In this document: positions 1 to 8,296 of the stretch, one piece after another
Layout: every line of letters begins with the position of its first letter
Numbering within the stretch: position 1 is the first letter of the stretch
NCBI GenBank assembly: GCA_047619485.1
Contig: JBLHKE010000048.1
Location: forward strand, 1-18,908
DNA from: JBLHKE01 sp047619485
GTDB taxonomy: Bacteria; Verrucomicrobiota; Verrucomicrobiia; Verrucomicrobiales; DEV007
Direction: 5' to 3'
DNA: 18,908 nucleotides
Made by a program: the position numbers and the translations under genes
The notes under the pieces: generated by a model
Told to the model about the DNA's origin: nothing
What the model saw: only the letters and a program-made list of their open reading frames with translations
The model's database searches: none

Positions 1-3000
1 CCCTCGTCCGTGAACTCTACCATCGCAGCCGGATCGGAGAGCTGTGGGTTACCGCCGAGCGCGAACTCGAGAAAATTGGGCGCGCCGTCCTCGTCCGGAT
101 CGTCTAGCTTGCCGGTCTGTCCGGCTGAGGGGCCGCCGAACTGCGCGGTGATCCATGTGTCGTAGGCGGCCGGATCGCCACCGCCAGAGCCTGGAGTTCC
201 TCCGGTAAAAGAGCCAGCGCGCCAGCTATCTTTTAAATGCCAGCTCGCGGGCACCGCTGACTCGTCGATGATCTCGAGGGCGAATCCACCACCGTCGGTG
301 CTCGGATACCAGTTGTCTGAGTATTCGAAATCAAGGATCCCCGCACCGAGGGACTCGATCTCGAGCCGCATCCGTTCACCGCCGTTGGATAGTTTCCCTG
401 AGTAGCTTCCAACCACGTTCAAGCCGCCGCCGTAGGATGCCTCGAAGGCTCCCTGGTCTTGCGCGACCAAGGCGTATTCCCCGGGCTGGAGCTCCATGCT
501 CGGAAAAGAAAATTGGATGCCCTCGGAGAAGGAAACCCCGGCGAGATTGAAGGTGACACTGCCAACATTGCGCAGCTCGACGTATTCCAAATTTCCCGAT
601 TCCGGGTGGTACATCAGCTCGGTGATCCGCAGCCCGCCGATGATAGCGGACTCGTTGCTTAGATCCGTAGCATTGCTGTAGCCAGGTGTCGGTAGAGCGA
701 AGTCAGCGTAGCTGGCGCCGCCGTCGGATGAACGACCCTGGGAGACATCTAGCCGGTGGCACAGGTAATGCACCTCATCGATCTCGACACCGTTTACGCC
801 TGAGATCGCAAGCCAACCCTGATCGGACCCGAGCTTGAACGGCAGTTCGCTCGCGTTACCCGGGCTGGCGTCGTTGCCGATGGCCTCGAACAGGGCGAAA
901 CCGCCAGCCGGGATAAAGCTGAGCGCAGGTAGCTGGAACCGGGTTGGGTCGGAGGCCGGTTCATCGGTGATCGCGAGTCCACCAATGGCAACCGGCAGGG
1001 ACGACGGATTGTAGAGCTCGATAAAGTCGCGCGTGAACACGACTTCGGGTTGGGTCAGCCACTCGTTGATACGCAGGACGTCCGGGTCGCCGAGATCCTG
1101 GGCAATGTTGGCGGTGCCCGGGGTCGGTTGGGTCAGCGCCCAGGTGTTCAAGCCGGCACCGGTGCGGCTGATCGAAAGGTCAGGAATCTGGAGGCCGAAG
1201 CTGACACTGTCGACGGTCGTTGCACCATCCACCAGATAGATCGCTTCCCCATTGCTCCCAAGGCTGAAACCGAGATGGCGGCCGTCGGTGTCGGCCGAGT
1301 CAGCGAAGAGAATCATCCTATCGCCCGCCGCGATGCTGGTGCCCGCCGGGAAGGTGAACTTGGCAGGCTCCGCTAGATCGTCGGTCATCGTCATCCCGGC
1401 AATACTGACCGCGTTGGCACTGCTGTTGTAGAGTTCGACGAAATCAGGGAAATTCCCGAAGTAATCTAGCGTGCGGTTCACTGCTAACACCTCACTAATC
1501 ATCAGCGAGCCGTGCGCGCTCGCCAGCGTATTGGAAGTGATGCCTTTCGGTGCGGGCGGCGCTGCACCTAGCTCGGCATCGACTAGGCCGGTGATGTAGG
1601 TGCGCCGCGCATCCATGAAATCGATGATGTCCTCGATCTCCCCGTCGGGGACCCATCCGCTCAAGCTATTCACAACCAACTCGTCGAACTGGTCCTTGGC
1701 AAAACTTCCCTGAAGGAGCTCGCGCAGCGCCTGGTAGTAGCGCGTCTGCACGCCCGGGTCCGAGAACAGCGGGATGAGGGGATCGAGCACACTGCCGCGC
1801 GAGATCATGTCGAAGATCGTGTGCTCCGGGTCGGTGATGCGGCTGCCGTCACCATCGCCGAGGATCGTGTCCAGGTCGTGGGGGACAAATTTGAAGCGTG
1901 GGGTGACGATGCCGCGGTAGATCGTGAAGTCATCGTCAGCACCGTTGGAGGCATTGGTCTCACCATTTGCGAGCACCGCCATCGCTCCGAACCAATCGAG
2001 CCACTGGTCTAGGTCGACCACCGCCTCGACCTGCGCGATGTAGTCCGGGTCGCCGTCGGAATTGTTCATCACATCCAACCAGCCGTTCAGGTCGCTCCAG
2101 TCGTTCTCGTCGGCGTTGGTCTCCTTGTTCCAGCCGTCGTTCATGTAGTCGCCGACGTCGCCGTCGCGGAATGCCCATTCGCGGTCCGGGCGGACTTTTT
2201 TGTAGAGGTTACCGTCGGCATCATCTGGGTATTTGTCCGAGACGAAGTCGCCGTCCAGCACCTCCATGTGGATCGCGAGGCCGTAGTCGAAGGCGTCGTC
2301 GCGCATGCGGTCGTCGCCGTTCCAGCGCAGGCGCATCGGCTTGCCATCGGGGGCTGCGAGGCCAGAGCCCTGGAATAGCCGCATGCCGATGTACTGCGAG
2401 TAGGTGTATTTGGTGTTCCAATTCATCTTGGTGCGCTTGTTCCACGGGCGGTCGTGTGGCACCGAGACACGCATCGGTGGCGGATTGTGGCTGCGGCTGC
2501 CTGCCCCGCGGACGCGCAGGCTCGAGTTGTAGCGGATCACTGGGCCAGAGCAATCGTCGAGGATGAGCGTTGCATGGAAGCGTTCGTTGCTACTGCGGTT
2601 GACGTTGACGAACTCGTCATCCTCATCGGCGGTCATGACGATCCGGTAGATCGGCCAGTCGGCGTCATGCACCTCGTCGTCCACCTGGTAGTGGGCGTTG
2701 GCGACCTGTCCGATGTTGGTGGTATTTGGCCAGGTGCGGGTGAGGGCACCATCGCTAGCAGAGACATAAAATTCCACCACGGTGCTGTCCGGCATGGCTG
2801 GGAGGATGGCGCCGTAGATTCCGTCGCCAGCCTCGCCGTCGCCGCTCGTGCCGTCGTCTGCCATCGCTACCTCGTTGAATGCTCCCGGGTCCGTCGGCGC
2901 CTCGCGCCAGAACAGCGAGGCCGACAGAGTGGTGCCGTCGATGTCGCGCAGTTCGGCGGTGATACTCACTGGCTCGCTCGATCTCGGCACCACCGGCCTG

Positions 3001-6000
3001 TGTGCGACATCGAGGATCATCGGGGCGATCTCGTTCGCTGCGATCGAATTGGTCGTGCCCGGGGTTGGGCTGCCCAGGCTCGTGGACCAGTTCTGCCCCT
3101 GCTTGTTCGAGAGGCCGGTGAAGATGAGTTCGAGCGACTGCCCGCCGCCGTCGTGTGCGCTGTTCCAATCCCATCCCCTAGTGGAGCCAATGCGCTCGCG
3201 TGCCGCCCATTCGCCTTCGTCAGAGTAGGTCACATCATCGATCTCGATACCGTCGATGTTCTCGAGTCGCACGCGCTCGCCAGAGTTACTCAGGCGGCCG
3301 CTCCAGCCGCCGATGACGTTGCCAATCGCCCCGTGGATCGCCTCGAAGGCGGACACGTCGGCCGCGATCACCAGGAAGCCACTCGGCGGGATCGTGCGTG
3401 CGGGGAACGTGTAGTCGACGCCGTCGAAAATTTTCCAACCGCTCAGGTCGACCAGGTTCTCACCGATGTTGGTGATCTCGATGTATTCCTCTGAGTCGTT
3501 GTCGCTTGCCGGGTGATACATGATCTCGTTGATCACGATGCTGTTCAGGTCGGGGCCGACGTGCAAGGTGGCGGTAGCGGTGGTGCTGCTCGTAGCATCG
3601 CTCGCGCGGTAGGTGAACGTGGCGTCACCCTCAAAATTGCTCGCCGGCGTGTAGTTGAAGGAACCGTCTGGGTTGAGCGTCAGCGCGCCGGAGCTTACAC
3701 CGGTCACAATGGATGCGGTGAGGTTGTCGCCATCGGCGTCCAAGTCGTTGTTGAGGACTCCGTCGGTGGCGCTGGCGGAGAATGGCGTGTTGGTGATCAC
3801 TCCATAGTCGTCATCCGCGACCACCGGGGCATCGTTCACCGCTTGGACCGAGATCGTCACCACTGCGGGGGACGAAAGCTGGAATCCGTCGCCGACCACA
3901 TAGGTGAAAGCGTCGGTGCCAGAAAAATCGCCGTCCGGCGTATAGCTGAATGAGCCATTCTGCGAGAGTTGCAGCGTTCCATTTGAAACATCGCTACGCA
4001 GGAATGCGACGATCGAGGAACTATCAGCGTCCGAGTCGTTGGCTAGTACACCGAGCTGCTCACCTACGTTGAGGATGCTGTCCTCGCTCACGGAATACCC
4101 ATCGGGCACGACCGTCGGTCGGCCGTTTACTGTCAGGGCGACTTGCACCTCTGCAGATCTAGAAGTCTCATCGTTGGCCTCGTAGTAGAAAAAAATAGTT
4201 CCACGGAAGTTTTCTGGATTGTAGGTGAAGCTGCCGTTGCTATTCAAATTCAACGAACCCGAGTCGACATCTCCGAGCAGCACCGCCACTAGCGTATCAC
4301 CGTCTGCATCGCTGTCGTTGGCGAGGACGTTGCCACTGAATATCTGGCTAGGCTGCACGACGAATGAATCCGATTTGGCCGACGGCGCATCATTGACACC
4401 GTTCACCGTGATGGAGACGGCGGTGTCTGCCGATGTGCCTAGCCCATCCGAGGCACGGTAGATGAAGGCGTCACTGCCGAAAAAATCCGCTGTCGGCGTG
4501 TAGACGAACGAGCCGTTCGCGTCGAGCGACAGGCTACCATTGGAGACGTCGCTGATCAGTTGCGCCTGTATCGGATCCCCGTCGGGATCATCATCGTTGG
4601 CCAGCACTCCAGTCGCCGTGTTGCGGCTCAATGTCTGGTCTTCTAACACCGCATACACATCGGCGTTGGCGTTGGGAACATCGTTCGGCCCTGGCGTGAC
4701 GGTCACCGTCGCCGTGCCCACGGAACTCAGGTTACCGTCGGTGGCGCGGTACTGGAAACTGTCCTCGCCGAAGTAGTTCGCGGCGGGTGTGTAGGTGAAA
4801 GTACCATCGGGGTTCAGCGAGACCGTGCCGTTCGCTGGCTGGGACTCGATGGCGGCGATGAGGTTCCCCCCCTCGGGGTCGCTGTCGTTCGCAAGGACGC
4901 CACGGGTCTGGTTGAGGGCACCGGTCATCGACAGGTCGAAGCTAAGGTCGCTGCTGTCGGGGTCGTGTTGGTGGATCTCCACGGCGATGATGTTCACGCC
5001 GGTCGCCAGCAGCTCCGGGTCGATGTCGAAGTCGCGCCAGTCGTTCTCGTTTCCGGTCGACGTCTCGGCGCGCGTGTCGTAGGCCGCGTCGGCGACGAGG
5101 TTCGATCGCAGTATCTCGCTTCCGTTGAGGTAGACGGCGGCGGCGTCATCGCGGATCAGGCGCAGGGCGAGGCCGTCGAATCTGTCCGCGTCGGGTAAGT
5201 TGAAAGTCCTGCGGAAATACGTCGTGGCGAATTTGTTGTTCGGGTCAGGGCCGTATTCGACCACGGTCGTCTCGTCCTCGTCGCCATAGCCGAGCTGCGC
5301 GATGCCAGTCTTCCAGGAAGAATCGCTAAAGGTCGTCGCGATCCACCCGACACCCTGGTCGGAGCCGTCGTCGAGGTATTTCCAAGCCGCGCCCGCTGAG
5401 ATCAGTGGGACATCATTGTTGCCGCCGCCGTCCTGAGCGACCGTCACCTGGAGCTGATTGTTCTCCTCGATGGTGTAGCTGTCCGCAGCGGCGACCGGGG
5501 CGTCGTCGACGGCCGTCACGGTGAGCGTGGTCGTGTGTATTTCCGACTCGGCGACGCCATCGCTGACCCGGTAGGTGAACGAGTCCGAGCCGTTGAAGTT
5601 GGCGCGGGGTGAGTAGGTGAAAGCACCGCTCGGATTGAGTACCAGCGAACCCTCGCCAACATCCGATTCCAGTGTGGCCGTCAGCTGCCCCGGGGCGTTG
5701 TCGACGTCTTGGGCGCCTTGCAACACGCCCTGCACTGCACCGACGCTGAGCGCCTGATCCTCAGGGGTCGAGTAAGATTGCGCCACACCTGTCGGGGCAT
5801 CATTGATCGGTGCCACTGTGATGTTCACCGTTGCCGTCGAGTTTCCCGTGCTGTCGGTCGCGCGGTAGGTGAAGCTGTCGTTGCCGGCGAAGTCGAGGTC
5901 AGGTGTGTAGGTGAAAGTTCCGTTCGTCTCCATCGATACCGAACCGTTCGCTGGTTGGGAGAGCAGAGTCGCGGTCAGCGTGCCGCTGCCGGAATCATTG

Positions 6001-7289
6001 TTCAAGACGCCGCCACTGGCACCGCTGCCGCTCGCTGTCAGGGTGACATCGTCGAAATAGACATCGGCGATCTCGCTGGCGACCGTCGATTTGTTCACAT
6101 AAACTCCGAGGCTGACGGTGTGTTGGCCAGCGGCCAGCGGGAGGCTGATGGTCGCCTGCCGCCAGCCGGTATCGTCGGCTCCTCCGCCGTTGCCATTTCC
6201 GAGGATGTAGGCCAACGCATCGTTCTGCGCGCTGCCGATCGAGGTGCCGTCGATCTGTGCCACCGCCATGATGAACTCGCTATTCTCGAAGCCGGCGTCT
6301 GCGATCAACCGGTAGCGCAACGACAGCTCCACGGAGGCGGCGCTCGAGAGACTAAATCCACGCGTCCACCCCGCCGAGGATGCGGGGGAGCCGTTTGGCG
6401 TGTCGCCGCCAGATTGGGCGCGCAGGGCTCCGGTGCCATTGAAGCCGCTCGTCGTTTCGTGTTGTCCAGTGGCGAAGCCCGGGTTCGAGGTGCCGAAGAG
6501 GTCAGCCAGGTAGACGAATCCGCCCTCCAAACCGCCGCCGCCACCCGAGAGCAGTTCGAGGTCGAGCCCCGAGTCAGAGCTGGTGAGTTGCGTCTGGTGT
6601 ACTTCGATGGCGATGGTGTTGGTCCCGGCGACCATCAGTCCGCCGGGGACGTTCAAGCTCAGTGTCTCGTAATCCCCCTCGGTCGGGCTGTTTTGTGCAA
6701 GAGTTTGAGTTGTCAGCTGACCACTCGGCAAACGGTTGCGCAAAACTTCCGTCCCGTTGATGTAGATTACGCAACCATCGTCGACCAGCAGGCGGGTCGA
6801 CCAGTCGGTCTCGGCTGCTTGCCTCGTGGACAAGGTGAAGGTCTTGCGGAACAGGTAGGTTGTCACAAGGTTCTGACCGTTGTCAGCAGTGCCAATTCCA
6901 TCGAGCACGTCGGGTGCGCTTGGGAACCCATCGATCCCGCCCGCCTGGATCGGTAACGGGTGAGACTCCCACTGGCCGATCGTTGACGTCGACTGGTTGA
7001 AGTTCGTCGAATTCCAATCGCGCCCGGAGCCGTCGACCGGGTAGTCGTCGGAGCCACCGTTGTCGTTTTCGATGGCATCTAGGTAATCCCAATCACCGCC
7101 TAGCGGGATCTGCGCGCCCGATGCAGAGTCGAAGTTAGTGTCGATCAGTGCCGAGGTCGAAACTGCCAGCGGGGTGTCTTCATTGACCGCGTAGGCGTCG
7201 TCGATGGCAGTCGGAGCAGCCAGCACGGTGGTCGATATTAAAAACGGCCATAGCACAGCCACCATGCTGGGGAGCTTGGGAAAATTCAT
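1..7289 (-). CDS. Giant secreted cadherin-like / lamin-tail / CotH surface protein (3' end outside window)
   Basis: The frame is open from ATG 7289 to the left edge (over 2,429 codons, no stop). Residues 1-25 look like a signal peptide ending in VLA-AP, so the protein is probably exported. Cadherin/VCBS-like Ig repeats (motifs GVLxNDxD, NGSFTYTP, DSFTYRxSD) fill about 27-1247. Repeats 1 and 3 are interrupted by beta-sandwich modules at about 48-410 and 625-788. A lamin-tail domain starts near 1250 (IVINEIMYHPASDNDSEEYI). A CotH kinase-like domain covers about 1548-1900, with LRVRGAGSRS and the HDLD motif at 1804-1807. Lamin-tail domains follow near 1914, 2064 and 2215, and then a DPDEDGAPNFLEFALGGNP segment at about 2392-2411, typical of verrucomicrobial exported proteins. 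CotH proteins are atypical kinases (spore coat CotH, phosphorylation or polyglutamylation); the substrate here is unknown. No clear Shine-Dalgarno precedes the start. Domain identity is solid; function is inferred. Confidence 0.9.
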   Translation of the reverse strand, partial: MNFPKLPSMVAVLWPFLISTTVLAAPTAIDDAYAVNEDTPLAVSTSALIDTNFDSASGAQIPLGGDWDYLDAIENDNGGSDDYPVDGSGRDWNSTNFNQSTSTIGQWESHPLPIQAGGIDGFPSAPDVLDGIGTADNGQNLVTTYLFRKTFTLSTRQAAETDWSTRLLVDDGCVIYINGTEVLRNRLPSGQLTTQTLAQNSPTEGDYETLSLNVPGGLMVAGTNTIAIEVHQTQLTSSDSGLDLELLSGGGGGLEGGFVYLADLFGTSNPGFATGQHETTSGFNGTGALRAQSGGDTPNGSPASSAGWTRGFSLSSAASVELSLRYRLIADAGFENSEFIMAVAQIDGTSIGSAQNDALAYILGNGNGGGADDTGWRQATISLPLAAGQHTVSLGVYVNKSTVASEIADVYFDDVTLTASGSGASGGVLNNDSGSGTLTATLLSQPANGSVSMETNGTFTYTPDLDFAGNDSFTYRATDSTGNSTATVNITVAPINDAPTGVAQSYSTPEDQALSVGAVQGVLQGAQDVDNAPGQLTATLESDVGEGSLVLNPSGAFTYSPRANFNGSDSFTYRVSDGVAESEIHTTTLTVTAVDDAPVAAADSYTIEENNQLQVTVAQDGGGNNDVPLISAGAAWKYLDDGSDQGVGWIATTFSDSSWKTGIAQLGYGDEDETTVVEYGPDPNNKFATTYFRRTFNLPDADRFDGLALRLIRDDAAAVYLNGSEILRSNLVADAAYDTRAETSTGNENDWRDFDIDPELLATGVNIIAVEIHQHDPDSSDLSFDLSMTGALNQTRGVLANDSDPEGGNLIAAIESQPANGTVSLNPDGTFTYTPAANYFGEDSFQYRATDGNLSSVGTATVTVTPGPNDVPNANADVYAVLEDQTLSRNTATGVLANDDDPDGDPIQAQLISDVSNGSLSLDANGSFVYTPTADFFGSDAFIYRASDGLGTSADTAVSITVNGVNDAPSAKSDSFVVQPSQIFSGNVLANDSDADGDTLVAVLLGDVDSGSLNLNSNGSFTYNPENFRGTIFFYYEANDETSRSAEVQVALTVNGRPTVVPDGYSVSEDSILNVGEQLGVLANDSDADSSSIVAFLRSDVSNGTLQLSQNGSFSYTPDGDFSGTDAFTYVVGDGFQLSSPAVVTISVQAVNDAPVVADDDYGVITNTPFSASATDGVLNNDLDADGDNLTASIVTGVSSGALTLNPDGSFNYTPASNFEGDATFTYRASDATSSTTATATLHVGPDLNSIVINEIMYHPASDNDSEEYIEITNIGENLVDLSGWKIFDGVDYTFPARTIPPSGFLVIAADVSAFEAIHGAIGNVIGGWSGRLSNSGERVRLENIDGIEIDDVTYSDEGEWAARERIGSTRGWDWNSAHDGGGQSLELIFTGLSNKQGQNWSTSLGSPTPGTTNSIAANEIAPMILDVAHRPVVPRSSEPVSITAELRDIDGTTLSASLFWREAPTDPGAFNEVAMADDGTSGDGEAGDGIYGAILPAMPDSTVVEFYVSASDGALTRTWPNTTNIGQVANAHYQVDDEVHDADWPIYRIVMTADEDDEFVNVNRSSNERFHATLILDDCSGPVIRYNSSLRVRGAGSRSHNPPPMRVSVPHDRPWNKRTKMNWNTKYTYSQYIGMRLFQGSGLAAPDGKPMRLRWNGDDRMRDDAFDYGLAIHMEVLDGDFVSDKYPDDADGNLYKKVRPDREWAFRDGDVGDYMNDGWNKETNADENDWSDLNGWLDVMNNSDGDPDYIAQVEAVVDLDQWLDWFGAMAVLANGETNASNGADDDFTIYRGIVTPRFKFVPHDLDTILGDGDGSRITDPEHTIFDMISRGSVLDPLIPLFSDPGVQTRYYQALRELLQGSFAKDQFDELVVNSLSGWVPDGEIEDIIDFMDARRTYITGLVDAELGAAPPAPKGITSNTLASAHGSLMISEVLAVNRTLDYFGNFPDFVELYNSSANAVSIAGMTMTDDLAEPAKFTFPAGTSIAAGDRMILFADSADTDGRHLGFSLGSNGEAIYLVDGATTVDSVSFGLQIPDLSISRTGAGLNTWALTQPTPGTANIAQDLGDPDVLRINEWLTQPEVVFTRDFIELYNPSSLPVAIGGLAITDEPASDPTRFQLPALSFIPAGGFALFEAIGNDASPGNASELPFKLGSDQGWLAISGVNGVEIDEVHYLCHRLDVSQGRSSDGGASYADFALPTPGYSNATDLSNESAIIGGLRITELMYHPESGNLEYVELRNVGSVTFNLAGVSFSEGIQFSFPSMELQPGEYALVAQDQGAFEASYGGGLNVVGSYSGKLSNGGERMRLEIESLGAGILDFEYSDNWYPSTDGGGFALEIIDESAVPASWHLKDSWRAGSFTGGTPGSGGGDPAAYDTWITAQFGGPSAGQTGKLDDPDEDGAPNFLEFALGGNPQLSDPAAMVEFTDE

Positions 7290-7374
7290 TCGTGGTTGGG
7301 GAATTGAGGGGTAGGGGAAGGGGACGCGAAGGTTTGTCTGCAAACTTCTCGTATTTAGTTACCAAAAGCAAGCC
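7290..7374. other. Intergenic leader between the divergent giant-protein gene and the FG-GAP remnant
   Basis: This short spacer holds the presumed leader of the minus-strand giant gene. The only structure seen is a weak 5-bp hairpin (GTTTG / CAAAC, loop TCTG) at 7332-7345. No convincing -35/-10 pair or ribosome binding site was found. Confidence 0.3.
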
Positions 7375-8279
7375 TACGACGGTGACGATAATGAGCTAGC
7401 GAAGCCGTAGAAATGTGGCATTTCCCTCTACGCGGAACGCCAGTCGATCTATGACCTGGCCAATGTCCCCGGCACCTCGGTTGATGCACCCGACTTGGTG
7501 GCGCATGCACCGGTAGATTTAGCGGGGATGGCGCCGACGATCTCCTCATCAGAGCCCGCGGTGGCACGGCACTTGGGCGCCGTTTTTCTGGAATGGCCTA
7601 TGTGATTTTCGGGCGAAAGATTCCTGCTCGCCTTCCTGAGGCGATGAATCTCTCGACCTTTAGTGATACCCACGCCGATGTGACGATCTATGCTGCCGAT
7701 TCAGACGATTTTCTTTTTTATGGAGATGCCTATGCCAAAGGTGGTGCGCTGGCGGTCGGGGATCTAAACGGCGATGGTAGATCTGACATCGTGCTGGGGG
7801 CTGGTGGTGCTGATGGGCCTGGTGGTGGACGGCGCTTCTGCGGAGGGGCCTATGTTATCTACGGAGCCGAATCCCCAGGCCAGGCACTCTTCGAATCTTT
7901 GGCGGGCGACTACGGGGCGGTTGCTGATCAGGAGACGTTGCTAAACTTCGTCTTCAACACGGCTCCCGGAGATTCTCGCCCTATGGCATTCAGCGACTCA
8001 GTTGAGGGCATAGAGGTGCTATCCCCGGGCACACCGACCGTCGTCATCGGAGAGGAGGGCGTTCGGGCATTTTTTGTGAGACGCAGTGACCACCAAACTG
8101 CATGTCTCACTTACACACCGCAGTTCAGCACAGATCTGGTAAGTTGGGAAACTGGCACCGCGCCCCCCTCAATCCTTGCTGACGACGGAGTGCATCAGAT
8201 CGTTTGCGTGCTGCTACCAGAGCTGGTTGGCGGGAGTTCGTTGCGTAGTTTTCGGGTGGTCGTGAGCCTAATTCGATAA
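7375..8279 (+). pseudogene. Decayed FG-GAP (integrin alpha-like) repeat protein gene, 3' remnant
   Basis: The longest intact piece, an ATG-initiated reading of 228 codons at 7593-8279, carries an FG-GAP calcium loop (GDLNGDGRSDIVLGA, about residues 57-71) followed by GGAYVIYG. Its C-terminal part (FVRRSDHQTACLTYTPQFST..., ending FRVVVSLIR) resembles the terminal beta-domain of exported verrucomicrobial proteins. The same frame continues upstream of the ATG as FSGDGADDLLIRARGG, another FG-GAP loop, back to a TGA at 7482. A second frame from about 7378 gives QSIYDLANVPGTSVDAPD and APVD, with a TAG at 7408. Adding one base near 7518 joins the frames as APVD-F-SGDGADDLLI, as expected for one FG-GAP protein. 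There is therefore at least one frameshift and one nonsense codon, and no upstream start or signal peptide. It is convergent with the formate dehydrogenase gene, 17 bp away. If sequencing errors explain the lesions, it could still be a truncated gene. Confidence 0.7.
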
Positions 8280-8296
8280 GGCCTATGCCACTAAAT

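Noticed and set aside
2454..3494. 346-codon open frame on the plus strand
   Set aside because: It lies opposite the giant protein, whose translation is recognisable lamin-tail and CotH sequence throughout; the plus frame has Val/Asp/Arg-rich composition typical of antisense reading of GC-rich DNA.
5709..6956. 415-codon open frame on the plus strand
   Set aside because: It is antisense to Ig-like repeats and inserted modules of the giant protein, with no domain, no ribosome site and a shadow-like composition.
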